The notes under the pieces: generated by a model
Database searches by the model: none
Told to the model about the DNA's origin: nothing
The model's input: the letters and a program-made list of their open reading frames with translations, nothing else
In this document: positions 14,920 to 24,300 of the stretch, in pieces
Numbering within the stretch: position 1 is the first letter of the stretch
Layout of the letters: each line of letters opens with the position of its first letter
Position numbers and translations under genes: made by a program
Assembly: GCF_021165955.1 (NCBI RefSeq)
Contig: NZ_CP088952.1
Span: 5,084,001-5,148,000 of the forward strand
Direction: 5' to 3'
Length of the DNA stretch: 64,000 nt
From: Massilia endophytica
GTDB lineage: Bacteria > Pseudomonadota > Gammaproteobacteria > Burkholderiales > Burkholderiaceae_D

Positions 14920-16722
14920 TTAGTGCTGCTGTCGGGCGATCCAGTTGTTGACCTTGGTTTCCAGCAGGCTGAGGGGAAGGGTGCCGTCTTCCAGCACCAC
15001 CTGGTGGAAGGCGGGGAGGCTGAAGCGCGGGCCCAGCGCTTTCTGCGCGCGCTGGCGCAGTTCCATGATCTTGAGCGCACCGATCTTGTACGCCACCGCC
15101 TGTCCCGGCCATGCCATATAGCGCTCGGTCTCGCTCTTCGCCACCTCGTCGTAGCCCAGGGTGTCCTTCATGTACTGGATGGTCTGCTCGCGCGTCCAGC
15201 CTTTGGCGTGCATGCCCGTGTCGACCACCAGCCGCACGGCGCGCAGCATTTCGTCGTTCAGGTGGCCGAAGTATTGCGCCGGATCGTCGAACAGCTGCAT
15301 CTCGCGGCCCAGGGTTTCGGCGTACAGCGCCCAGCCTTCCGTGAAGGCGGTATTGCCGCCGAACTTGCGGAAGTTGGGCAGCTCCAGTTCCTGCATCAGC
15401 GCGATGTGGAAGTGGTGGCCCGGTTTGCCTTCATGCAGGAAGAGCGTGGTCATGCCCGTGCTGCCGTACTTCTTCGGATCCGTGACCACGGACCAGAACA
15501 CGCCGGGACGCGAACCGTCCGCCGCGGGCGCCGTGTAGTGGTCGGAGGCAGTGTCGCGGCTCAGCTCAGGCTCCAGGCGAAGATCGAGCTTCGCCTTGGG
15601 CAGCAGGGTGAACATGGACGGCAGCTTCGTGTCCAGAACGTCGTTCAGCTTGTGGTAGACCGCCTGCACCTCATCTTCCGTTTTGAAGGGGAAGAACTTG
15701 GGCTGCTGCGCAATCCAGCCGGGCAGCCCCGCCGCAGGACCCGTATAGCCAAGCTGCGGGCCAAGGCGTGCGTACTCGGACTGGATGCGCGCCACTTCCT
15801 TCAGGCCCGTTTCGTGGATCTGCTCGGGCGTCAGCTGCGTCGTCGTGGAATCGGCGATGCGCACCTTGTACCACGCCGCGCCGTTCGGCAGGGCGCTGAT
15901 GCCGGTGCTCGTGCGGCAGGCCGGGATATACGTCTGCTCCAGGTATGCCGCCAGCCTGGACAGCGACGGCAGCAGCTTGCCCACCGTTGCGCGGTAGGAC
16001 TCCGTCAGGCGCTGCTTGTCTTCCGCGCTGAAGCTGGCGGGCAGTTTCCCGATGGGCGTGTAGTAGATGCTCTGCTCAGGCGCCGCGCTCACCAGCTTCT
16101 GGAACTGGGGCAGGGCGGATACCATGATGGCCTTGGGCTGCACCACGCCGCGCCGGATGCCTTCGTCCATATTGGCGATGGCCTGGTCGATCCACGCGGG
16201 CAGCTGCGAGAGCCGGTTTTGGTAGGCGTCGTAATCCTTCACGGTCTTGAGGGGCTGCGAGGCGTCGCCGCTGGAGAAGTTGGCCAGGGTGACGGGCATG
16301 CTGTCCATCTGGTTGATCGGCAGCAGGTGCTCGGGGAAGGGCTCGTAGGAGAGCAACGTCTTCAGCTCGAAAGCCAGCACCTCGTAGTTGATGCGGTCGC
16401 GCTGGGTGAGCGCGCGCTGGTCGATCTGCTTGAGCCGCGCGCTGAAGCCGCGGTAGCGGTCGAACTGGCGCTTGCGTTCCACGGGCGAGATGGCCATGCC
16501 GATCTGGTCGTCGAAGCGGTTGTCGCCGTTCTCGGTGGCGTCCACAGGCTCGAAGCGGGCCAGCGCATCGTAGTATTCGTCGGCCAGTGCGCGGAACTTC
16601 TTCGCGGCCGCTTCGGATACGGCGGCAGAGACCTTGCTGGCGGCAGGAGCCGCTGCCTGGGCGGGCAGATACGCCATCAACAGTGCGGCGCTCAATGCAG
16701 CCAGGGGCAGGCGGTGCTTCAT
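14920..16722 (-). CDS. Exported DUF885 family protein (putative zinc peptidase)
   Basis: A 600-residue protein with a signal peptide (cleavage likely after PAQA, residue 23). It is a full-length DUF885 protein. The metal-type motif HEGKPGHHFHIALMQE lies near residues 425-440, followed by EGWALYAETLG, the expected third-ligand Glu region. The family is distantly related to M32-like carboxypeptidases, so a periplasmic peptidase is likely though unproven. It is monocistronic and divergent from the retropepsin-like gene. Confidence 0.82.
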   Translation of the reverse strand: MKHRLPLAALSAALLMAYLPAQAAAPAASKVSAAVSEAAAKKFRALADEYYDALARFEPVDATENGDNRFDDQIGMAISPVERKRQFDRYRGFSARLKQIDQRALTQRDRINYEVLAFELKTLLSYEPFPEHLLPINQMDSMPVTLANFSSGDASQPLKTVKDYDAYQNRLSQLPAWIDQAIANMDEGIRRGVVQPKAIMVSALPQFQKLVSAAPEQSIYYTPIGKLPASFSAEDKQRLTESYRATVGKLLPSLSRLAAYLEQTYIPACRTSTGISALPNGAAWYKVRIADSTTTQLTPEQIHETGLKEVARIQSEYARLGPQLGYTGPAAGLPGWIAQQPKFFPFKTEDEVQAVYHKLNDVLDTKLPSMFTLLPKAKLDLRLEPELSRDTASDHYTAPAADGSRPGVFWSVVTDPKKYGSTGMTTLFLHEGKPGHHFHIALMQELELPNFRKFGGNTAFTEGWALYAETLGREMQLFDDPAQYFGHLNDEMLRAVRLVVDTGMHAKGWTREQTIQYMKDTLGYDEVAKSETERYMAWPGQAVAYKIGALKIMELRQRAQKALGPRFSLPAFHQVVLEDGTLPLSLLETKVNNWIARQQH

Positions 16723-16799
16723 CGGTGGTCTCCTCTAATAGTGTTGGAACGCAATCGGCGACAAGCATAAGCGATTTGCTCCGTGCTGCGATAGCGTAA

Positions 16800-16813
16800 T
16801 TGCCGTGTGGCAA
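16800..16813. promoter_or_regulatory. TTGCC-N4-GGCAA inverted repeat
   Basis: TTGCCGTGTGGCAA lies in the divergent region between the DUF885 gene and the retropepsin gene. A nearly identical TTGCCGTACGGCAA lies just before the chitinase gene at 53636. Possible shared operator. Confidence 0.3.
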
Positions 16814-16860
16814 GCATTTTTGTGTCAGAATGGATATTCCTGTCTGCCGGAAGCCGAACG

Positions 16861-17490
16861 ATGCGCCTGCCTGTCCTCTGTCTCCTGAGTTTCGCCGCTG
16901 CGGCGGCGCATGCCGATGTGGGCCTGCTGGGCGTGATGACGAACCGTGCCCTCCTCTCGGTGGACGGTGCGGCGCCCCGCATGTACGGCGTGGGCGCCAC
17001 GCTTCCGGACGGCGGCAAGCTGGTCGCCGTTTCGCGCGGCGACGCCACCATCGAACACAATGGCCAGCGCTACACCGTCGCCCTCGGCCAGCCCGCCGCG
17101 CGCGCAGGGTCCGCAGGCAAATCGGAGAAGCTGGTGCTGGCGCCGGACGCGCAAGGACATTACGTGGTGCAGGGAGAGATCAACAGCGTATCCGCCCGCA
17201 TGCTGATCGACACTGGCGCGAGCCTTATCGCGCTGCCCGGCCACGAAGCGGAACGCATGGGCATCGATTTCCGCAAGGGCCGCCGCGTCTATGTGAGCAC
17301 CGCCAACGGCCAGACCGTGGCATGGCGCGTCAAGCTCGATACGCTGCGCCTCGGGGACATGGAGCTGCATGCGCTGGACGCCCTGGTCCATGAAAGCGGC
17401 CTGCCCATCATCCTGCTCGGGAATTCCTTCCTGAACCGCTTCGACATGCGGCGCGACGGCGACCAGATGACGCTGCAGCGCCGCTACTGA
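16861..17490 (+). CDS. Retropepsin-like aspartic protease (TIGR02281/clan AA)
   Basis: A 209-residue protein. I chose the ATG at 16861 because it begins a signal peptide (MRLPVLCLLSFAAAAAHA) and has GGAAG upstream. The single aspartic-protease domain (residues about 95-200) has the catalytic motif D117-T-G-A-S and the flap and hydrophobic-hydrophobic-Gly region LGNSFLNRF. Such single-domain enzymes act as homodimers, here in the periplasm. The substrate is unknown. The stop overlaps the stop of the convergent HPP-CBS gene. Confidence 0.85.
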   Translation: MRLPVLCLLSFAAAAAHADVGLLGVMTNRALLSVDGAAPRMYGVGATLPDGGKLVAVSRGDATIEHNGQRYTVALGQPAARAGSAGKSEKLVLAPDAQGHYVVQGEINSVSARMLIDTGASLIALPGHEAERMGIDFRKGRRVYVSTANGQTVAWRVKLDTLRLGDMELHALDALVHESGLPIILLGNSFLNRFDMRRDGDQMTLQRRY

Positions 17491-18635
17491 ATTTCCGCCA
17501 GCCGCTTCTCGTACAGCGCCGCCACCAGGTCGGACTGCGTCACCATGCCCGCCAGGCGCTGTTCGTGATCGACCACGGGAATATGGTGGAAGCCCGAATC
17601 GGCCATGAGCGGCACGAGATCGACGATGGGCGTATCCAGCTGCGCCACCTGCGGGCGCGGCGTCATGATCTGGCCGATCACTTCGGCTTTCTCCGAATGC
17701 GTGCGTCCGCTGGGGCGCAGGAAGTGCAGCAGGCGGTCGCGCATGCTGCGGTAGTCGTCCACGCCGCCGTGCGCCAGGAAGTCGCTCTGCGTCACGATGC
17801 CGATGACGCGGCGGGCAGGATTCAGCACCGGCAGCGCGGCGATGCGGTGGCCGCGCATATCCTTCCATGCCTGGGTAAGGCCCGTGCCGTATTCGGCCGA
17901 GATCACATCCTTCGACATGATGTCGCCGCAGGTGATGACGCCGAAGCGGCGCTGGTAGGCGCGCATCTCCGTCTGCAGGAAGAGCGATTCGAGATCGTCG
18001 CGGCTGATATCCAGCACTTCGTTGTAGCGCTTGAGCACCACGTCGAGATCTTCCGGCGTGAAGCCGAGGCGCGCGGTCGGCACATTGTCCGCCGTGGCGT
18101 GGGGATGGGCGGGCGGCGCCACCACGTGCGGATAGCGCTTCCCCGTCAGGCGGTGATAGAGAATGGCTGCCGCCACCATCAGCACGGAGTCGAGCAGCAC
18201 GGGGCCCAGCGCAAAGGCGAATCCCGCCGTCTGCACGGCGGGGCCGCCGATCACGATCATCAGCGCGCTCGCGCCGCCGGGCGGATGCAGGCAGCGCAGC
18301 GCGAACATGGCGCCGATGGCGAGGGCGCTGGCCAGGGCTCCCAGCAAGGGCAAAGGCAGCGCATGGCCCAGCCACTTCCAGCACGCAGCGCCCACCAGCG
18401 CGGAGATGACATTGCCGCCGATGACGGGCCAGGGCTGGGCCAGCGGACTGGCGGGAAGGCAGAACAGCAGGACGGCGGAAGCGCCCATGGGCGCCACCAG
18501 CCACACCGCATCGGGAGAGAGCAGGGCGCGGGCGCAGAGTGCGGTAATGACAAGACCGATCAGGGCGCCGGCACTGGCGCGCACGCGTTCACTTCCACTC
18601 GCCGTTGAGGGAGGAGGGATCAGGGATTTCAGCAT
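17484..18635 (-). CDS. HPP family membrane protein with two CBS domains
   Basis: A 383-residue protein. Residues 15-170 form the HPP module of four or five membrane helices, including the signature RCLHPPGGASAL. Residues about 235-300 and 320-380 are a CBS pair (ITCGDIMSKDVISAEYG and VIGQIMTPRPQVAQLDTPIV). HPP proteins include a nitrite transporter in cyanobacteria and plants; the CBS pair usually senses adenosyl nucleotides. A small-anion transporter regulated by energy state is a reasonable guess. Confidence 0.85.
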   Translation of the reverse strand: MLKSLIPPPSTASGSERVRASAGALIGLVITALCARALLSPDAVWLVAPMGASAVLLFCLPASPLAQPWPVIGGNVISALVGAACWKWLGHALPLPLLGALASALAIGAMFALRCLHPPGGASALMIVIGGPAVQTAGFAFALGPVLLDSVLMVAAAILYHRLTGKRYPHVVAPPAHPHATADNVPTARLGFTPEDLDVVLKRYNEVLDISRDDLESLFLQTEMRAYQRRFGVITCGDIMSKDVISAEYGTGLTQAWKDMRGHRIAALPVLNPARRVIGIVTQSDFLAHGGVDDYRSMRDRLLHFLRPSGRTHSEKAEVIGQIMTPRPQVAQLDTPIVDLVPLMADSGFHHIPVVDHEQRLAGMVTQSDLVAALYEKRLAEIQ

Positions 18636-18647
18636 CCCGCCATTATC

Positions 18648-19130
18648 CTATGCCGCGCCCGCTCCCACCAGATGCAGGGGCAGGGTGGTGGTGTACTTGA
18701 TCTGCTCCATCGAAAACGCGGACGATACGCCCGTCAGGTTTGCCACCTTGATCAGCTTCTTGTAGAAGCGGTCGTAGCCTTCGATATCGGTGGTCACCAC
18801 CTTCAGCAGGTAGTCCACGTCTCCGCTCATGCGGTGGAACTCCTGCACCTCGGGCAGCGCCGCCACCCCGGCTGCGAACTTCAGCAGCCATTTCTCGTCG
18901 TGCTGGCTGGTGCGCACGCTCACGAAGACGGTGACCGGAAGGCCGGTCTGGCGGCGGTTCACCAGGGCCACGCGGCCGTCGATATAGCCCTCGTCCTCCA
19001 GCCGTTTGAGCCGCTTCCAGCAGGGCGTGGTGGTAAGCCCAACCTTCTCCGCCAGGTCCGCCACCGAGAGAGTGCCGTCGAGCTGCAAGGCGCCCAGAAT
19101 TGCCAAGTCGAATTTGTCGAGATTGTTCAT
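18648..19130 (-). CDS. Lrp/AsnC family transcriptional regulator
   Basis: A 160-residue protein. I chose the ATG at 19130 (MNNLDKFDLAILGAL), the canonical family beginning; an in-frame extension upstream is not supported. It has an N-terminal HTH (LSVADLAEKVGLTTTPCWKRLKRL) and a C-terminal RAM ligand-binding domain (residues about 65-150). It is divergent from the cysteine desulfurase fusion, only 100 bases away. By the usual Lrp pattern it probably controls that gene in response to an amino acid, plausibly cysteine. The AT-rich gap would hold its binding sites. Confidence 0.9.
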   Translation of the reverse strand: MNNLDKFDLAILGALQLDGTLSVADLAEKVGLTTTPCWKRLKRLEDEGYIDGRVALVNRRQTGLPVTVFVSVRTSQHDEKWLLKFAAGVAALPEVQEFHRMSGDVDYLLKVVTTDIEGYDRFYKKLIKVANLTGVSSAFSMEQIKYTTTLPLHLVGAGAA

Positions 19131-19230
19131 GCTATTAAATCGCAAAAAATAAGATGAATATGCCAATACGCGTCCAACATTAGCATGAATTTGGAATGAA
19201 CGCTTCGGTAGCCTTGCGTAAGCTATCTGC

Positions 19231-21165
19231 ATGACTACGGAAATTTACCTCGATGGCAATGCCACCTCCGCCGTGCTGCCTGCCGCCATGCAGGCCGCGG
19301 TGGACGCAATGTGTGAACGCTACGGCAACCCAAGCAGCACCCATTCCACCGGCATCCGCGCGAAAGCCCTGCTGGACGGAGTGCGCAGCCGCGCCACCCG
19401 CCTCCTCGGCGCCGGCAAGGGACGCCTGATGTTCAACAGCGGCGCCACCGAAGGAATTCAGACGGCAGTGCTGTCCGCGCTGTGCGCGCTGCGTGAAAAG
19501 CGTGCGGCAGGCGAGGCCATCGGCTCCCTGCTGGTGTACGGCGCCACTGAGCACAAGGCCGTGCCGGAAAGCCTGGCGCACTGGAACCGCCTGCTGGGGC
19601 TCAACCTCACCCTGGCCAGGCTGCCGGTGGGCGCGGATGGCCGCCACGACCTGGCCGCCCTGCGCACCATGGCTGGCGACGCGGCCTTCGTCTGCACCAT
19701 GGCGGCGAACAACGAAACGGGTGTGGTCTCCGACCTGGAGGGCATTGCGGCCGCGCTGGAAGGCAGCCGGGCGCTGTGGATGGTGGACTGCGTGCAGGCC
19801 TTGGGCAAGCTGGAACTGAACCTGGCCGCAACCCGCATCGATTACGCACCCTTCTCGGGCCACAAGCTGTATGCACCGAAAGGCATTGGCATGCTCTACG
19901 TGCGCGAAGGCGCGCCCTACACGCCGCTCATCATGGGCGGCGGGCAGGAGGCGGGCCAGCGCTCCGGCACCGAAAACATGGCGGGCATCGCCGCCTTGGG
20001 CGCCGTGCTGGAAGCCCTTGAAGATGGCGCCACCTTCCGCCCGCACGCCGAGCTGGCGCAGTTCCGCGACCGCGTGGCCGCGAGCCTGGAGAAGGCCTTC
20101 CCGGGCATCGTGTTCAACACGCCTTTCGCCATCGCACTGCCCACCACGATCAATTTCTCCGTTCCCGGCCTGTCCAGCAAGGAGCTGCTCGACGTGTTCG
20201 ATGCTGCCGCAGTGCGCGTGAGCGCGGGCAGCGCCTGTTCCGCCGCGAAGGCTGCGCCGAGCTATGTGCTGGACGCCATGGGCCTGCCCGAATGGCGCAG
20301 CAGCAGCGCGGTGCGCCTGTCCTTCGGTCCCCTGGCCGATGAGGCCATGATTGCCGAGGCCTGCGAACGCATCGCCCGCTGCGGCGAAGCGCTGCGCACA
20401 GGCGCGGCTCCGCTGGATGGCGTCATGCAGCTCACCGCCAACGGCGCGCATACCTGGCTCGTCTTCGATGCGGCGAGCCGGCAGTGCGCGGTGATCGACT
20501 CCCAGCCCGAACTTTCGCAGCGCATCGACACCATGCTGAAAGCACGCAGCTACACCCTGGCAGCACAGCTGGCAACGCATGGCGAAGCGCCATCGCAGGA
20601 TGTGCAGCTGGGCTGCAGCACGCTGCGCCGCGTGCCGCTCGATGCGCAGCGCTCCATCTATCTGCTCGGCGACAGCGCCAGGGTGCGCCATGCATTCATC
20701 GGCAATGCCGCGCCGCGGGAAGCCACGCCTTGGGTGAGCGCGGACACCTTGCTCTGTCCCGGCAGCGAGGATTGCCAGCCCTGCTGCACGAGCCTGCGCG
20801 CCGAAGCGCATCGCGCCCGGGAAGCATCGCACCTCGCCGGAGTGGAGCTCGATGGCGCAGCGCTCGACGCGCTGCTGCGCCAGCATCCGGATGCGCTGCT
20901 GATCGACGTGCGTGAAGCCTGCGAGCATGCGGCGGACAGCGCGGGGCCCGGCGGGCGCCCGGCAGTCAACGTGCCCCTGAGCCGCCTCGCTTCCGCGGCG
21001 GCGGAATGGATGGCGCACGGCGAACAGCCGCCCCTCGTCTTCTTCTGCCGCAGCGGCAAACGCAGCGAAAAGGCAGTGCAATGCCTGCGCCGCCTCGGCT
21101 ATGGCGCGGCCTGGCATCTGAAGGGCGGCCTCGCCCTGGCCCAGCCCATGCCCCTTGCCGCCTGA
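19231..21165 (+). CDS. Cysteine desulfurase fused to a degenerate MBL-like domain and a rhodanese
   Basis: A 644-residue three-part protein. Residues 1-385 are an IscS/NifS-type class V aminotransferase with PLP lysine K212 in SGHKLYAPKG and catalytic Cys336 in SAGSACSAAK. Residues about 400-540 resemble a persulfide-dioxygenase-type metallo-beta-lactamase fold (THTYLL-like start, AVIDSQPE, LATH450GEAP, FIGNAA, LLCPGSED), but every metal-binding motif is altered. Residues about 545-644 are a rhodanese with active Cys606 in CRSGKRS. The likely role is cytosolic transfer of sulfur from cysteine to a persulfide carrier. It has its own strong terminator. Confidence 0.85.
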   Translation: MTTEIYLDGNATSAVLPAAMQAAVDAMCERYGNPSSTHSTGIRAKALLDGVRSRATRLLGAGKGRLMFNSGATEGIQTAVLSALCALREKRAAGEAIGSLLVYGATEHKAVPESLAHWNRLLGLNLTLARLPVGADGRHDLAALRTMAGDAAFVCTMAANNETGVVSDLEGIAAALEGSRALWMVDCVQALGKLELNLAATRIDYAPFSGHKLYAPKGIGMLYVREGAPYTPLIMGGGQEAGQRSGTENMAGIAALGAVLEALEDGATFRPHAELAQFRDRVAASLEKAFPGIVFNTPFAIALPTTINFSVPGLSSKELLDVFDAAAVRVSAGSACSAAKAAPSYVLDAMGLPEWRSSSAVRLSFGPLADEAMIAEACERIARCGEALRTGAAPLDGVMQLTANGAHTWLVFDAASRQCAVIDSQPELSQRIDTMLKARSYTLAAQLATHGEAPSQDVQLGCSTLRRVPLDAQRSIYLLGDSARVRHAFIGNAAPREATPWVSADTLLCPGSEDCQPCCTSLRAEAHRAREASHLAGVELDGAALDALLRQHPDALLIDVREACEHAADSAGPGGRPAVNVPLSRLASAAAEWMAHGEQPPLVFFCRSGKRSEKAVQCLRRLGYGAAWHLKGGLALAQPMPLAA

Positions 21166-21184
21166 CATCACGATTTGCCTTTTG

Positions 21185-21211
21185 CGGCGGCCGATGGCCG
21201 CCGTTTTTTTT
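21185..21211 (+). terminator. Rho-independent terminator of the desulfurase gene
   Basis: The stem CGGCGGCC/GGCCGCCG with a 3-base loop is followed by eight T residues, 20 bases after the stop codon. It separates this gene from the glucan synthase gene downstream. Confidence 0.9.
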
Positions 21212-21332
21212 GCTCGCTCTTCCATATGTACGCTAGCGAACGGTGAGCAGGCGTGCGCCCACCTAAGATTGCTTGGAACATACTTGCAAGCTGCGCGGCG
21301 GGAAACCGGTCCGCCTTCCCCATGAGGCCCCT

Positions 21333-24300
21333 TTGAAAGAGTACATTCACCTATGGGCCGATCCTGCAATCGGCTTCAGGGAATCGGCGTCAGGCTCATT
21401 GCAACAAGGAACTGCAGACAACGAGGACCTGCCCCTGCGCGCGGAACTCTTCAGCGCGCAGCAGATGGCCAATCATGGCCGCCATCTTGCTTCATTGCAT
21501 GAACTAAGCAAGCGCGGACGCGGCGACCGCCTGCTGTCGCGCCTGAGCGCGAACGCTTCCGTCATCGGCAGCACCTGCGAGGAGCTCACCGCGGCCGTCA
21601 AGGAAACGCGCCAGATCACGCCCGCCTCCGAGTGGCTGCTCGACAACTATTACCTGATCGAAGAGCAGATCCGCATCGCGCGGCGCCACCTGCCGAAGGA
21701 TTACAGCAAGGAACTGCCGCGCCTGGCCAAGGGCGCGGAGCCGGGCACGCCCCGTGTCTACCAGCTGGCGCTGGAAGTCATTGCGCACGGCGACGGCCGG
21801 GTCGATCCGGAAAGCCTGTGCCGCTTCATCGAGGCCTATCAGGAAACCGCGCCGCTCAAGCTGGGCGAGCTGTGGGCCATTCCGATCATGCTGCGCCTGG
21901 CGCTGATCGAGAACCTGCGCCGCGTGGCCGCTCGCATCGCCGAGAACCGCTTCCAGCGCGACCTGGCCAACAGCTGGGCGGACCAGATGGTGGAGATCGC
22001 GGAAAAGAACCCCAGCGGCGTGATCCTGCTGGTGGCGGACATGGCGCGCTCCAACCCGCCGGTTACGAGCGGCTTCGTGGCCGAAATGGCGCGCCGCCTC
22101 CAGGGCCAGAGCCCCGTGCTCACGCTGGCCCTGAACTGGATCTCCTACCGCCTGGCCGATACCGGCGAGACCATCGAGCAGATGATCCAGACCGAGATTC
22201 AGCAGCAGGCGGCGGAGCAGGTTTCCATCGCCAACAGCATCGGCAGCCTGCGCTTCCTCGGCACGATGGACTGGCAGGAGTTCGTGGAGACCATGAGCTC
22301 CGTGGAGCAGGTGCTGCGCAGCGATCCCGCGGGCGTCTACGGGTCCATGGACTTCTCCACGCGCGACCAGTACCGGCACGTGATCGAGGCCACGGCACGC
22401 GTTTCCCAACTGAGCGAGACCGAAGTGGCGCAGCAGGCGCTGGAGCTGGCGCGCACCCACAGCGGCGGCGAGGACCCGCGTCATGGCCACGTCGGGTTCT
22501 ATCTGATCGGGAAGGGCCTGCACCTGCTGCAGAAGAAAGCGAACGTGCGCCTGCCGCTGGGCGAGGCCTTGCGCCAGACCTTGCGCGCCGCGCCGCTCGC
22601 CACCTATCTGGGCTCCATCGGCGCCATTACCCTCGCGCTGACGGCGCTGATGCTGGAGCGCGCCGTTCGCGACGGCGTGGGTGACGGCGCCCTGGCAGTC
22701 CTTGCTGTGCTGGGCCTCATGGGCAGCAGCCATCTTGCGCTCTCCGTCGTGAACTGGGCGGCCACCCTGCTGACACGCCCGCACCCCTTGCCGCGCATGA
22801 ATGTGAAGGAGTGCATACCTTCCGATGCGCGCACGCTCGTCGTGGTCCCCACCATTCTTTTCAGTCCGGAGAACGTGGCGGAACTGTGCGAGCAGCTGGA
22901 GGTGCGCTTCCTCGCCAACCGGGATCCCAACCTGCGCTTCTGCCTGGCCACGGACTTCGCCGACGCGCAGAGCGAAACGCTGCCCAACGACGAGGCCCTG
23001 CTGGAACGGGCCCGCTCCGGCATCGCGCGCCTGAACGCCAAGTATGCGGAGCAGGGCGAAGGCCAGCCCTTCCTGCTGCTGCACCGGCCGCGGCTCTGGA
23101 ACCCGTCGCAGCGCGCATGGATGGGCCATGAACGCAAGCGCGGCAAGCTGGAAGACCTGAACCGCTTCCTGCGCGGCGGCGCGCGCGACAAGTTCTCCCT
23201 GGTGGAAGGCGACGTCGCCGGACTGGGATCCGTCAAATACGTGATCACCCTCGACACGGATACGCAGCTGCCGCGCGACGCGGCGCGCCAGTTCGTGGCC
23301 ACCATGCGGCATCCCCTCAACCAGCCGCGCATCGACCCGCGCCGCAATTGCGTGGTGGATGGCTACGGCATCCTGCAGCCGCGGGTCGCGGTAAGCCTGC
23401 CAAGCGAGAACGCGTCGCTGTATGAACGCCTGTGCGGCGGCGAGCCGGGCATCGATCCCTATACCCGTACCGTCTCCGACGTCTACCAGGATGTGTTCGC
23501 GGAAGGCTCCTTCATCGGCAAGGGCATCTACGACGTGGACATGTTCGAGCAGGTGCTGGGCGGACGTTTTCCCGACAACCGCATTCTCAGCCACGACCTG
23601 CTGGAGGGCTGCTACCTGCGGGCCGGTCTTCTCAGCGATGCGCAGCTCTACGAACAGTATCCCGCCCGCTACAGCGACGACGTGAGCCGCCGCGAGCGCT
23701 GGATACGGGGCGACTGGCAGCTTGCGGGCTGGCTGGTGGGCCGCGTGCGGCGCGCCAGCGGCGAGCGCGAGCCCAATCCCCTGTCCGCGCTTTCTCGCTG
23801 GAAGCTGTTCGACAACCTGCGCCGCAGCCTCGTAGCGCCGGCGCTCACGCTGTCCCTGCTGCTGGCCTTCGCGGCCTTGCCGCACCCATGGTTCTGGACT
23901 TCCGCCGTCCTCACCATCATCTTCCTCCCGCCGCTGCTGGCCGCGCTGCACGGCATGGCGAAGAAGCCTGCCGATACCTTGTGGCGCCAGCACCTGCCGG
24001 CCTCCCTGCGGCGCAGCGGCCTGCATTTCGCCCATGGCCTGCTGATGCTGGTCTTCCTTCCATACGAAGCCTGGTTCAGCCTCAATGCCATTGCCCGCAC
24101 GCTCTGGCGCATGCTCGTGTCGCGCAAGCGGCTGCTGCAATGGCGTCCGTCGGCGCTGGCACGCTCCAGGACCACCATGTCCGGCAGCTGGCGCACCATG
24201 TGGATCTCGCCGCTGCTGGCGCTGGCCGCAGGCGCGGCTTTTGCGCTGCGGCGGCCGGAGGCCTTCGACGCCGCCCTGATATTCCTCCTGGCGTGGTTCC

